64,000 nt of DNA from Pseudovibrio zosterae (GTDB lineage Bacteria > Pseudomonadota > Alphaproteobacteria > Rhizobiales > Stappiaceae): NCBI RefSeq assembly GCF_033843645.1, contig NZ_JAWXVZ010000003.1, positions 124,001 through 188,000 on the forward strand, in the 5' to 3' direction. Positions 18,455 through 26,337 of this stretch are shown here, piece by piece. The notes beneath the pieces are model-generated. The model was not told where the DNA came from, searched no databases, and was given only the letters and a program-made list of their open reading frames with translations. Within the stretch, counting starts at the first letter, position 1. Every line of letters begins with the position of its first letter. The translations under genes and the position numbers were made by a program.

Positions 18455-19228
18455 ATGGAAACAGAACAGGACACGTGCGTCCTGATGAGCGCTGCAATAC
18501 CGGGAACCAGTGGCATGGCACTAAAAAAAGCCGATGTGCAAAGTGTAATCAATTTTCTGGAAGATACACGGATGCGCAATGCCGAGATCACGTTGAATGA
18601 CGTGATCCATTTGGCGGAAATCATGGCATCCTCCATCAGAGAGGCCGTCCATACATCCAGACCGTCCATCACCAATGAATTTTCGGCGATCAGTACCGAA
18701 ATCAAGCGGATGAAGGACGAAATCGGCCGCCTTCGTGTTTCCGACATGAAGCATAATCGCATTCCCGAAGCCGGCCGCGAATTGGACGCTATTGTCACTT
18801 CTACAGAAGAGGCAACCAACTCCATCATGGAGGCGGCGGAATCAATCATGGCCGCCGACCCGTCCGACCATGACGCCTATCAAGAGCTGGTGACCAAGCA
18901 GGTCATGGACATCTTTGAAGCTTGCGCATTTCAGGACATAACCGGTCAGCGCATTTCGAAGGTGGTGAGCACACTCAACTTCATTGAGCAGCGTGTGTCC
19001 AAGTTCATTGAGGAAATGCGTCTTGCCGCTGAACAGGAAGAGCACCTCATTGAAGAAACCGCGGAAGAGCGCCGCGCCCGAGAGCTCATTCTTCATGGAC
19101 CTCAGCACGAGGGTGAGGGGGTTTCGCAGGATGACATTGACGCCCTGCTGAATGGGGATGCGTCAGGGGCGACAGAAAAATCTACTGATGGAACCAGTCA
19201 GGACGATATCGACAAGCTCTTTCCCTAA
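18455..19228 (+). CDS. cheZ: CheZ-type CheY-P phosphatase
   Basis: The protein is almost entirely helical, with long amphipathic helices at about 30-205. The phosphatase signature FQDITGQ gives Asp 161 and Gln 165, equivalent to E. coli Asp 143 and Gln 147, which drive CheY-P dephosphorylation. After an acidic linker the C terminus carries the motif SQDDID twice, at about 224-229 and 248-253, the second ending the protein as KLFP. The first copy (SQDDIDALLNGD) closely resembles the CheY-binding N-terminal peptide of FliM. The start is uncertain: ATG 18455 sits just after a GGGGAAGG run, while ATG 18485 and 18515 are also in frame. Confidence 0.9.
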   Translation: METEQDTCVLMSAAIPGTSGMALKKADVQSVINFLEDTRMRNAEITLNDVIHLAEIMASSIREAVHTSRPSITNEFSAISTEIKRMKDEIGRLRVSDMKHNRIPEAGRELDAIVTSTEEATNSIMEAAESIMAADPSDHDAYQELVTKQVMDIFEACAFQDITGQRISKVVSTLNFIEQRVSKFIEEMRLAAEQEEHLIEETAEERRARELILHGPQHEGEGVSQDDIDALLNGDASGATEKSTDGTSQDDIDKLFP

Positions 19229-19259
19229 AAGTTCATCGATCATTTTGATAGACGAAAAT

Positions 19260-19277
19260 CGGCGCCCTTTGGCGCCG
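19260..19277. terminator. Bidirectional terminator between cheZ and the HAD-IIA gene
   Basis: A 7-bp stem CGGCGCC / GGCGCCG has a 4-nt loop. On the plus strand TTGTTCGTTT follows and on the minus strand ATTTTCG follows, so it can serve both convergent genes. Confidence 0.7.
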
Positions 19278-19305
19278 TTGTTCGTTTCAGCTCACTGTGG
19301 AAGCC

Positions 19306-20166
19306 TCACCACACCAAGCGCGGTATGGCGGCCTTGGCTGTCAAGCCGCTGTCGCCAAGCAGCTTCATCACATCATCAGCCGAGTGCTCCTCACCCAGTT
19401 CCTCTGCATGGATACCGAGGCTCACAAACAGCACATCCAGATTTTGAGCATTGGCGCCCTTGATGTCCGTTGGCATGCCGTCGCCAATGGCCAGAATGCG
19501 ATCCGGCGCGATCTGCTTGCCGGCCACTGCATTCAGCTTGCGCTTTGCAAGATCATAGATTGGGGCATAAGGCTTGCCCATGATGATCGAGGTGCCGCCC
19601 ATTTGGCTGTAAAGCTGTGCCAGAGCGCCTGCGCACCACACCAGCTTGTCTCCCTGCTCGGCAACCACATCCGGGTTGGCGCACAAAAACGGCAGCTCGG
19701 ACTTTAACAGCTCTTCAAACAGGGGGCGGTAGTGCTCAGGCTCTTCCACGCGCCGGTCGTAGAGACTCGTGCACAGGATCAGCTCAGCTTCGTCCTGTTC
19801 CGTGAAGGTTACGGGCAGATCGGTATAGTGGGCGAGGTTGTCGTCGCGGCCAATGTGAAACACTTTCTTCGGCGCGCTGTCGATCAGGTGCTGGCGGACC
19901 ACATCGCCTGAACTGGTTATGTCGTCATAAACGCTGTCCGGAATACCCATTTCAGCCAGGTGCTCCGCAATGTGCGTGTCCGGGCGCGGGGCGTTGGTAA
20001 TCAGCACCACTTTGCCGCCCTTTTCCTCCCGATATCGGGTCAGCGCTTCAACCACCCCGCGACGTGGCCGCTGTCCGTTGTGTAGAACGCCCCACACATC
20101 GCAAAGAACGCCGTCATACGCTTCACAGATCTCGGAGAAACCGTTAATCAAAGGGATTGGGGACAT
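19306..20166 (-). CDS. HAD-superfamily class IIA hydrolase (TIGR01459-like)
   Basis: This 286-residue protein resembles the NagD/PGPase-like HAD-IIA group. Motif I reads DVWGVLHNG (residues 23-31), where the usual second Asp is Trp; this is typical of the TIGR01459 subgroup. The segment VVLITNAPRP supplies motif II, and GDGMPTDIKGANA near residue 230 supplies the acidic motif IV. The substrate is unknown; sugar or nucleotide phosphates are likely. ATG 20166 is preferred because AGGAG lies 7 nt upstream. A longer frame to 20505 has no RBS and would run into the 5' end of mutL on the other strand. Confidence 0.85.
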   Translation of the reverse strand: MSPIPLINGFSEICEAYDGVLCDVWGVLHNGQRPRRGVVEALTRYREEKGGKVVLITNAPRPDTHIAEHLAEMGIPDSVYDDITSSGDVVRQHLIDSAPKKVFHIGRDDNLAHYTDLPVTFTEQDEAELILCTSLYDRRVEEPEHYRPLFEELLKSELPFLCANPDVVAEQGDKLVWCAGALAQLYSQMGGTSIIMGKPYAPIYDLAKRKLNAVAGKQIAPDRILAIGDGMPTDIKGANAQNLDVLFVSLGIHAEELGEEHSADDVMKLLGDSGLTAKAAIPRLVW

Positions 20167-20335
20167 GTACACGCTCCTGAGCCAGACGTCATCTGGACTT
20201 GAACTTTTTTGAGATATCCCGAACCTTGCCCGAATGGTCAGCCCGGGAGTTTTGAGCAACAGCACACCTGCGGTAACCGAGACACAAGCTAATGTCCAGC
20301 CCGCAGCGAACCCAAGTGAAGCATCCGGAGTGAGA

Positions 20336-22282
20336 ATGGCCGTTAGACAGCTCAGTGATACTGTGATCAATAAAATTGCTGCAGGGGAGGTGATCGAGCG
20401 CCCTGCCAGCGTGATCAAGGAGCTGGTTGAAAACGCGGTCGATGCGGGCGCAACCCGTATCGAGGTGGTTACCGCTGCGGGGGGCAAGAGCCTTATGCGG
20501 ATCACCGATAACGGTTCCGGTATGACGCAGGAAGATCTCTCACTTGCCGTTCAGCGTCACTGCACCTCAAAGCTGCCGGAAGATGATCTCATGCTGATCA
20601 AGACCATGGGGTTCAGGGGAGAGGCGTTGCCCTCCATAGGCTCCGTGGCCAAACTTGAGATTTCCACCCGGCATCAAAGTGAGCCGCATGGCTGGAAGAT
20701 TGAGGTGAACGGCGGCAAAAACAGCGAGGTGACGCCTGCAGCGCTGAATCAGGGAACGCGGGTTGAAGTGAAAGACCTGTTCTTTTCCGTTCCAGCTCGC
20801 TTGAAGTTCCTGAAGACTGACCGTGCTGAGGCCATGGCCATAACGGAGGTGGTCAAGCGAGTGGCGCTTGCCAATCCCGGCATTCGGTTCTCTTTGGCCG
20901 GGCCAGACCGCCGGGCCGTTGAATATCCAGCCTGTCAGGGTGAAAACGCGCACCTTGCGCGGATCGGACAGATTCTAGGCGCAGACTTTACCAAGAACGC
21001 GCTGGAAATTGACGCCGAACGCGAGGGTGTGCATCTCTACGGGTTTGCAGGCCTGCCCACCTTTCACCGCGCCAACGCGCAGCATCAGTTCTTCTTTGTG
21101 AATGGGCGTCCTGTGCGAGACAAGTTGTTGCTCGGGGCATTGCGAGCGGGCTATTCGGATGTGCTCGCACGTGACCGTCATCCCGTTGTTGTGCTCAATA
21201 TTGACCTCGACCCTCACCATGTTGATGTGAACGTGCATCCAGCGAAGGCAGATGTGCGTTTTCGTGATGGTCAGCTGGTGCGTGGTCTTCTGGTGGGCGC
21301 ATTACGCCACGCGTTTCTGGCCTCTGGACACCGTGCGTCTTCGGCCAATACCCAGTCAGCTGTTGATGCCATTCGTCCCATGGGCGGCGGTGCAGGTACC
21401 GCACCCATGCGCTCTCATTCCGGGGCCAGTACCTATCGCCCTCCACGGGAAAACTTTGCCCCTCGCGACTACACTTGGCAGCAGTCTGATTTCAGGCCTG
21501 CAGAGCCAGCGCCCGGCCCCGCAGCAGATGTGATGCCAGCTGAGGCAGCGGGCACACAATCTTCTTTCTTCTCGGCTGAGGAGGGCAGCGACGCTCATGT
21601 TGCGCCGGGTTTGCAGGAAGAGCAGGCCCGGTTTGATGCGGTCACCCAACCCTCCGCAGATGCTCGGGCTCATGACCACGAACTGCCAGTAGACCGCGAA
21701 GCCTTCCCGCTTGGAGCCCCTCGTGCCCAGCTGCATGAGACCTATATCATTTCGCAGACCAAAGACGGCTTGGTGATTGTGGATCAGCATGCTGCCCACG
21801 AGAGGCTCGTCTATGAACGCCTGAAAGCAGACCTGGCCAAAGATGCTGTGGCGCGCCAGCTGCTGCTCATTCCTGAGATTGTCGAGTTGCCTGAAGATGA
21901 GGTCTCACTTCTGGAAGAGCGAGCACCTGAACTGGAAGAGGTTGGCCTTGTGCTCGAGCGCTTTGGACCGGGTGCCATCGCCGTACGCGAAACGCCTGCC
22001 ATGCTGAAGCGCCTTAACATCAAGGCGTTGGTCAAGGATTTGGCGGACGACTTTGCTGAATGGGAAGCCTCATCTCGCTTGCGGGAGAAGCTGGACCTGG
22101 TGGCTGCCACAATGGCCTGTCATGGGTCGGTGCGCGCGGGTCGTCGAATGCGTCCCGAAGAGATGGACGCTCTGCTCCGCGAGATGGAGGTCACGCCAAA
22201 ATCTGGGCAATGCAACCATGGCCGTCCCACTTGGATTGAGTTGAAGCTTAGTGACATCGAGCGGCTGTTTGGTCGCTCGTAG
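20336..22282 (+). CDS. mutL: DNA mismatch repair protein MutL
   Basis: This 648-residue GHKL-family ATPase couples MutS mismatch recognition to strand incision. The ATPase domain shows Glu 29 and Asn 33 in KELVENAVDAGAT and Asp 58 in ITDNGSGM, the same numbering as E. coli. GFRGEALPSI follows. A Pro/Ala-rich linker spans about 330-440. The C-terminal dimerisation domain carries the endonuclease motif DQHA at 483-486 with AHER following, and CNHGRP near the end. MutL with this motif nicks DNA itself, as expected in bacteria without MutH. GGAG lies 5 nt before ATG 20336; an upstream in-frame start at 20234 would add an unusual leader. Confidence 0.97.
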   Translation: MAVRQLSDTVINKIAAGEVIERPASVIKELVENAVDAGATRIEVVTAAGGKSLMRITDNGSGMTQEDLSLAVQRHCTSKLPEDDLMLIKTMGFRGEALPSIGSVAKLEISTRHQSEPHGWKIEVNGGKNSEVTPAALNQGTRVEVKDLFFSVPARLKFLKTDRAEAMAITEVVKRVALANPGIRFSLAGPDRRAVEYPACQGENAHLARIGQILGADFTKNALEIDAEREGVHLYGFAGLPTFHRANAQHQFFFVNGRPVRDKLLLGALRAGYSDVLARDRHPVVVLNIDLDPHHVDVNVHPAKADVRFRDGQLVRGLLVGALRHAFLASGHRASSANTQSAVDAIRPMGGGAGTAPMRSHSGASTYRPPRENFAPRDYTWQQSDFRPAEPAPGPAADVMPAEAAGTQSSFFSAEEGSDAHVAPGLQEEQARFDAVTQPSADARAHDHELPVDREAFPLGAPRAQLHETYIISQTKDGLVIVDQHAAHERLVYERLKADLAKDAVARQLLLIPEIVELPEDEVSLLEERAPELEEVGLVLERFGPGAIAVRETPAMLKRLNIKALVKDLADDFAEWEASSRLREKLDLVAATMACHGSVRAGRRMRPEEMDALLREMEVTPKSGQCNHGRPTWIELKLSDIERLFGRS

Positions 22283-22594
22283 TCAAGCGTCCAGATGCAG
22301 GGCGATGTGGACCCTCACTTCGTCTCCTGTGGTGATGCCTTCCACTTTTCGGACTTCGGCTTTGATGGGAAGTATGTAGCTTTCCTGCTTCTTGTCGGGA
22401 AAGATTGAGGTTTTCCAAGATGTTCCGCCAATGGTGACTGTCACAGGGACTGAGCCCCAGCCGCGTGCGTTATCCCCGGCCATGAACCTTATTTGATCGG
22501 CACGGTCCTTCGGCAGGGTGATGAAATGCCAAGTGGCTTTCTGCGTGCTGGCAATCCATAGAGGTGCCGTGAAATGGAACTTCTCATCGAGCAT
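22283..22594 (-). CDS. DUF1905-family protein
   Basis: This 103-residue protein matches the DUF1905 pattern: FTAPLWI near the start, WHFITLPKDRADQI at about 22-35, GWGSVPVTVTIG, SIFPDKK and a final YILPIKAEVRK with EVRVHIAL. The fold is a small beta barrel of unknown function. Its start overlaps the end of the WYL regulator gene by 11 bp, so the two are translationally coupled. It converges with mutL with no gap. Confidence 0.85.
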   Translation of the reverse strand: MLDEKFHFTAPLWIASTQKATWHFITLPKDRADQIRFMAGDNARGWGSVPVTVTIGGTSWKTSIFPDKKQESYILPIKAEVRKVEGITTGDEVRVHIALHLDA

Positions 22595-23273
22595 GTAAAC
22601 GGGCTTCCATCAAAGCAGTGTAGTCTCGGTAGGTCTTACCTTTTTCATCTCGGAAGACCTCACCTGTTTCAGTAGAGTTCATGATGCGATCGGCGCGAAA
22701 CACGCGAAAATCATCGCGTAGCTCACACCATGCGGTCACGGTCCAGACGCTTCCCCAGTATTCGAGCCCAAGTGGTCTGATCCGGCGTTGTGTCAAACCG
22801 CCCGCAGCATCAGAGTATGTGACCTCTATACACTCTTTGCGTTCGATGGCGTTGCGAAGAAGCAGCAGCGTTGCTTTCGTCTCCTCGGCGGTGAGGAAAT
22901 AGACACTGCCGGCCTGCGGCAATTGTCGCTGGCCGGAGGAAGAGGGAAGGGCATCGGCAACCTTGATGGCAGCTTCCTGCGCAGCCTTGGCAATTTCGGC
23001 ATCTGCAGCAGCGCGTGCCATATCAAGTCCAAGCTGTATTGCTTTCAGCTCTAAAGCCGTAAAATGGAGGGGTGGGAGTTCAATGGGCTGCTGGATGAGG
23101 TAGCCAACGCCTCTTGCCCCTTCAATTGGAATGCCGGAGGCTATGAGCGCCTGAATGTCTCGATAAACCGTACGGACAGAAACGCCGAGCTCACCGGCGA
23201 TGAACTCGGCTGTTCGCAAGCGTTGACCGCGCAAAAGCTGAATGATTTCAAAAAGGCGATCAACTTTGCGCAT
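22584..23273 (-). CDS. YafY-type HTH/WYL-domain transcriptional regulator
   Basis: The 229-residue protein has an N-terminal DeoR-like winged helix (about 1-60: FEIIQLLRGQRLRTAEFIAGELGVSVRTVYRDIQ is the helix-turn-helix region, given here in part as RTVYRDIQ at 33-40). A WYL sensor domain (about 135-225) follows, with RRIRPLGLEYWGS and TAWCELRDDFRVFRADRI. WYL domains bind small ligands or nucleic acid. It is the middle gene of a three-gene minus-strand cluster: the ABM-like gene ends 1 bp upstream and DUF1905 overlaps downstream. The cluster is a likely target of its own regulation. Confidence 0.9.
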   Translation of the reverse strand: MRKVDRLFEIIQLLRGQRLRTAEFIAGELGVSVRTVYRDIQALIASGIPIEGARGVGYLIQQPIELPPLHFTALELKAIQLGLDMARAAADAEIAKAAQEAAIKVADALPSSSGQRQLPQAGSVYFLTAEETKATLLLLRNAIERKECIEVTYSDAAGGLTQRRIRPLGLEYWGSVWTVTAWCELRDDFRVFRADRIMNSTETGEVFRDEKGKTYRDYTALMEARLHAR

Positions 23274-23274
23274 T

Positions 23275-23577
23275 CTACATCTTCATGTGCGTGCTGAGGT
23301 GCTGCATTCGGGTGCTATCCATGTCGATGAAAGAGCAGAATTCCACTACATGTTCGCAGGCCATGAACTTCTTTCCAGCTTCCTTGGCCGCAGCCATGTC
23401 TCGCCACTCAACGACATCCAGCCAAGTGTTATCCGCGCTACACGATAGCGTGCGGTTCACAAAACCATCAAGGCCGCGAACGAACGCTTCTGTTTTGTGT
23501 GCTGCCGCCATAAAAGCCTCTCGGTTGGCCCCCTCTTTCAGTTTGAACTCAACAACTTCCAATGCCTGCTTTGTCAT
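23275..23577 (-). CDS. Small ABM-like (dimeric alpha/beta barrel) protein
   Basis: This 100-residue protein has the layout of antibiotic-biosynthesis-monooxygenase-like ferredoxin-fold proteins: a first strand VVEFKLKEG, a helix with EAFMAAAHKTEAFVR, a central WLDVVEWRDMAAAKEA and a last strand. Such proteins are small oxygenases or ligand-binding dimers. Three Cys and a Met-rich C terminus are present, with no clear cofactor site. It is the first gene of the WYL/DUF1905 cluster, 1 bp before the regulator. The substrate is unknown. Confidence 0.7.
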   Translation of the reverse strand: MTKQALEVVEFKLKEGANREAFMAAAHKTEAFVRGLDGFVNRTLSCSADNTWLDVVEWRDMAAAKEAGKKFMACEHVVEFCSFIDMDSTRMQHLSTHMKM

Positions 23578-24193
23578 CTCTAATCCTCCTGCTGGGCTGG
23601 TGATGACAAAGACCTAGCATGGCCCAACTGACAGGTATTGTCAGTAGACTTGTTCCCGTGCGCTGATTTCTGTGCGCGGGAAAGGCAGTTGAACCGGAGA
23701 TGCACAATAAGCGATGCCAGCAGCGGGGCGTGGGGGGGCGTGGATGCGGGAAGAACGCGATCAGGTTGTGAAAAACGCAGAGAGAAGTTCAGTCTCAATG
23801 GTTTACCAGCAGGAAATAGGCTCATCGTGAATGCCAGCGTGCACGGGTGTTGCTCCCTGCACTTTCACAGTAGCCCCCGAGTTGTGGCCGGCTCCCGCGA
23901 AAAACTAATCCCCCTTGCGGAAAGAGCGAGCAGACTTCTTCGCAGAGTTTAAACCTACCAGGAGCGGGCAAGCGGGAGAGGAAAGTCATGAAAAACAAAG
24001 GCTCGTGCCATCCAGATACACAGGAGATTCAGGTCCGCATCAAGGGGCGAAGTGGCCGTAGAGCCGCTACTTGGAAGGGGGCTGGCATGGCGCCACCGGT
24101 GAGAGATGTCGCTGATGAGCGGCAGCCTCAGGGTACAAACGTTTTCAGCCGCGCAACGGATGCTGCGCGGCTGACGGGTTCTGCTAAGTGGCC
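23578..24193. other. Intergenic region between the ABM-like gene and a porin
   Basis: These 616 bp have no convincing gene. Small open frames occur, including one at 23988-24209 with a good GGAGAGGAAAG site before its ATG, but that frame has no recognisable family and runs into the 3' end of the porin. The left part should contain the promoter of the ABM/WYL/DUF1905 cluster. The middle is locally G/C-structured. Confidence 0.4.
24146..24173. terminator. Strong hairpin downstream of the first porin
   Basis: Perfect 10-bp arms CAGCCGCGCA / TGCGCGGCTG enclose an 8-nt loop, 20 bp past the porin stop. There is no T-run on either strand, so intrinsic termination is uncertain; it may instead stabilise the 3' end. 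Confidence 0.45.
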
Positions 24194-25519
24194 TCAGAAG
24201 TCCCTTTGAACTCGGATGAGTACTGTGATGATGTCGTTGTCATCCGGTGTTTCCAGGTCAGATCCGCGTGGAGATACCGCGTTATCGAAGGAAACGTTAC
24301 GATATCCAAGCTCCGTACCGATTTCGAAGCCGCTGACCGGCGTCCAACCGATCTTCGCGTTCAAGTCGAACTGCTCGAAGTCGTAGAAGTTCGCGTTGTC
24401 AGCTTCAGCATAGGAAAGCTGCAGTGCGGAGTTCCACTCTGGAGTCCACTCGGTGAAGATACCACCTGCAATGGACCAGCCCTCAGACGTATCAGCGCGA
24501 CGACGGTCAGATTCGCCACCAAGCCCGGTTGGGAACACGTCCGTAGCGTCAAACACCGTTCCGCCCCAGTCACTGTGGATGTAACCCAGTGCGCCGTCAG
24601 CGTAGGCACCCTGCAAGGCGAAGAAGGAGCCAGACAGGAAGTCGGAGAGATCAAACTCCACACCGGCACCAATTGCCCAGCCCACTTCACCGTCAGCAAC
24701 GGACGAGAGGTAGCGGATTTCCTGGACGGCACCCATCAACTGCGCGCTACCCCAACCTTGGTCAACCCGCAAGTTACCAACGAAGCTAGGCCAGCGGTGA
24801 CCGCCGTAGCCCTGACTGTAGATGTCAGCACCTGCAGGCTGCGGGAACAGGTAGGAACCCACATAGAGACCCTGCTCACGGAAGGCGCGATCTTCAACCG
24901 CGATAGATGCGGAGAAGCCGTTTCCGAAGTCTGCCGTGTAACCGGCAACCCATGGGTTTTCATCGGAGTAGGCAACTGTTGTGATGGCACCGTAGGCATA
25001 ACCGGTCCAGAAGTCGAAGAACGACTTCGCTTTACCAACTGTCAGGCCGCCAAACTGAACAAACGCGTAGTCCAGAGTGAGCGACGTGTCGCCTTCGGAA
25101 CCAAAGGAACCGTCTGCGTTGTCATTGGATGGACGGTCAACGACGTCATCGTCGTTCCCGGTAAAGCCTGGTGTGTCAACGGTTGCAAACATATCAATGT
25201 AAGCACGGAGCAGACCATATTCCGTCTGAGTGCGAGCATCCATACGCAAGTAACCACGAGCACGTGTAGAAGTATCGTTCTCCGTACGGCGATCCCAGTT
25301 ATTGGGCTCGTCACCGAAGTCATTCCAACGATATTCCGCACGAACACGACCGCGGATACGCAAACATGTTTCCGTGCCCGGGATGAAGAAATAGCCAGTT
25401 CCGTAAGCATCACAGATCTGGACATAGTCGATTGGCTCGGGAGCGACGGGCAAATCCGCCGCAAAAGCCGGAACGGCACCCATGACGAGTGCAGCTGTAG
25501 TGAGTGTAAGTTGGCGCAT
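24194..25519 (-). CDS. Porin_2-family outer-membrane porin
   Basis: This 441-residue alphaproteobacterial porin (Omp2b type) forms a diffusion channel. A signal peptide of about 20 residues ends PAFA. The mature N terminus (ADLPVAPEPIDYVQICDAYG), a conserved two-Cys segment (ICDAYGTGYFFIPGTETCLRIRG), RARGYLRMDART and the C-terminal phenylalanine after VQRD fit the family. Amphipathic beta strands run to the end. It is highly similar to the next porin upstream. The 818-bp gap before that gene suggests separate promoters. Confidence 0.95.
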   Translation of the reverse strand: MRQLTLTTAALVMGAVPAFAADLPVAPEPIDYVQICDAYGTGYFFIPGTETCLRIRGRVRAEYRWNDFGDEPNNWDRRTENDTSTRARGYLRMDARTQTEYGLLRAYIDMFATVDTPGFTGNDDDVVDRPSNDNADGSFGSEGDTSLTLDYAFVQFGGLTVGKAKSFFDFWTGYAYGAITTVAYSDENPWVAGYTADFGNGFSASIAVEDRAFREQGLYVGSYLFPQPAGADIYSQGYGGHRWPSFVGNLRVDQGWGSAQLMGAVQEIRYLSSVADGEVGWAIGAGVEFDLSDFLSGSFFALQGAYADGALGYIHSDWGGTVFDATDVFPTGLGGESDRRRADTSEGWSIAGGIFTEWTPEWNSALQLSYAEADNANFYDFEQFDLNAKIGWTPVSGFEIGTELGYRNVSFDNAVSPRGSDLETPDDNDIITVLIRVQRDF

Positions 25520-26337
25520 TATTCGACTCCTGGTTTGGGTTCTTACCCACTCCTTTTACTAGGTAAAAATCACGTTATACTTAGAGCTGCCGAATTGCTG
25601 CCTAAGCAAACCATATTTTTATTGTAATACGCGAATTCCCTGCGCCAATTGATTGCACTTTAGCTCTTAATCATCAATAACCGCGCCAAAAATAACGCAG
25701 GGTAAGTGATGTTGAGTGGGGTGCTGTTTCATTCCTGCAACGGTTTTTTGGCTAAACTGTAAATACTACCTAATAGGATGATTAGGGGTGCCTCATGTTT
25801 GAATTAACCTGTTGTTATTAAATGAAAACAGTAGGGAGTAGGCCGCCCATCCGATTTGGCCTGCTCAGCAGAGTTTCAGCCCCAAAATCCAGAATCATTC
25901 GATGATGGCGAGTCGCTCCTGTGAATCGGTCGGTGTTGATTATACATGTAAAAAGAAACTAATTAAAAGTAGATGGTAAGTAATAATCTAATGATGAGAG
26001 TTCTGTTTTGTCGATGCCAGTTGGGCGTGGGAGAGGGGGCGAAGGGGGATAAGTGACCGCTGTTGGCTGCGTTATGCGCTGCGTTGGTTTGCGTTGGTTT
26101 GCACGAAACTGACATTGCGAGCGTTGTCGGGGCGGGTTTCAGCGCAAAGGGCGCGCAGGAGGGCGTTCTGAGGCGGCATCGTTGGTTGGGTGCGCTGGGC
26201 CTTCTGGCGCGCTGTGGCGGGAGAGGCGTCAATGCTCGCCCCTCCCTCATGCTCTGAAATGAAGTCTGAGATACAGAAAGAAGGGCCACAGCAAGCCATG
26301 ACCCTTCTCTTGCGCCAAATACTAACCAGAGGGACGA
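25520..26337. other. Long intergenic region between the two porins
   Basis: These 818 bp should hold the promoter and leader of the first porin near 25520-25950, which is AT-rich, and the terminator of the second porin at 26280-26307. I see no gene. Around 26080-26100 GCGTTGGTTT occurs twice in tandem. The stretch 26000-26260 is G-rich and has no supported coding content. Confidence 0.5.
26280..26307 (-). terminator. Terminator of the second porin
   Basis: On the minus strand GAAGGGTCA pairs with TGGCCCTTC (one wobble) around a 10-nt loop and is followed by TTTCTGT, 30 bp past the porin stop. Confidence 0.65.

Noticed and set aside
23820..24010. Cobalamin-riboswitch-like segment
   Set aside because: Only loose similarity to the B12 box; the core motif is missing and no B12 gene follows.
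23988..24209. 73-codon plus-strand gene before the porin
   Set aside because: Good RBS, but no family, low-complexity sequence and an overlap with the porin's 3' end; kept only as a finding.
24188..25627. Long plus-strand open frame (479 codons) opposite the first porin
   Set aside because: Mirror of the porin's codon pattern; no RBS or family match; the porin on the minus strand has clear signal peptide and C-terminal Phe.
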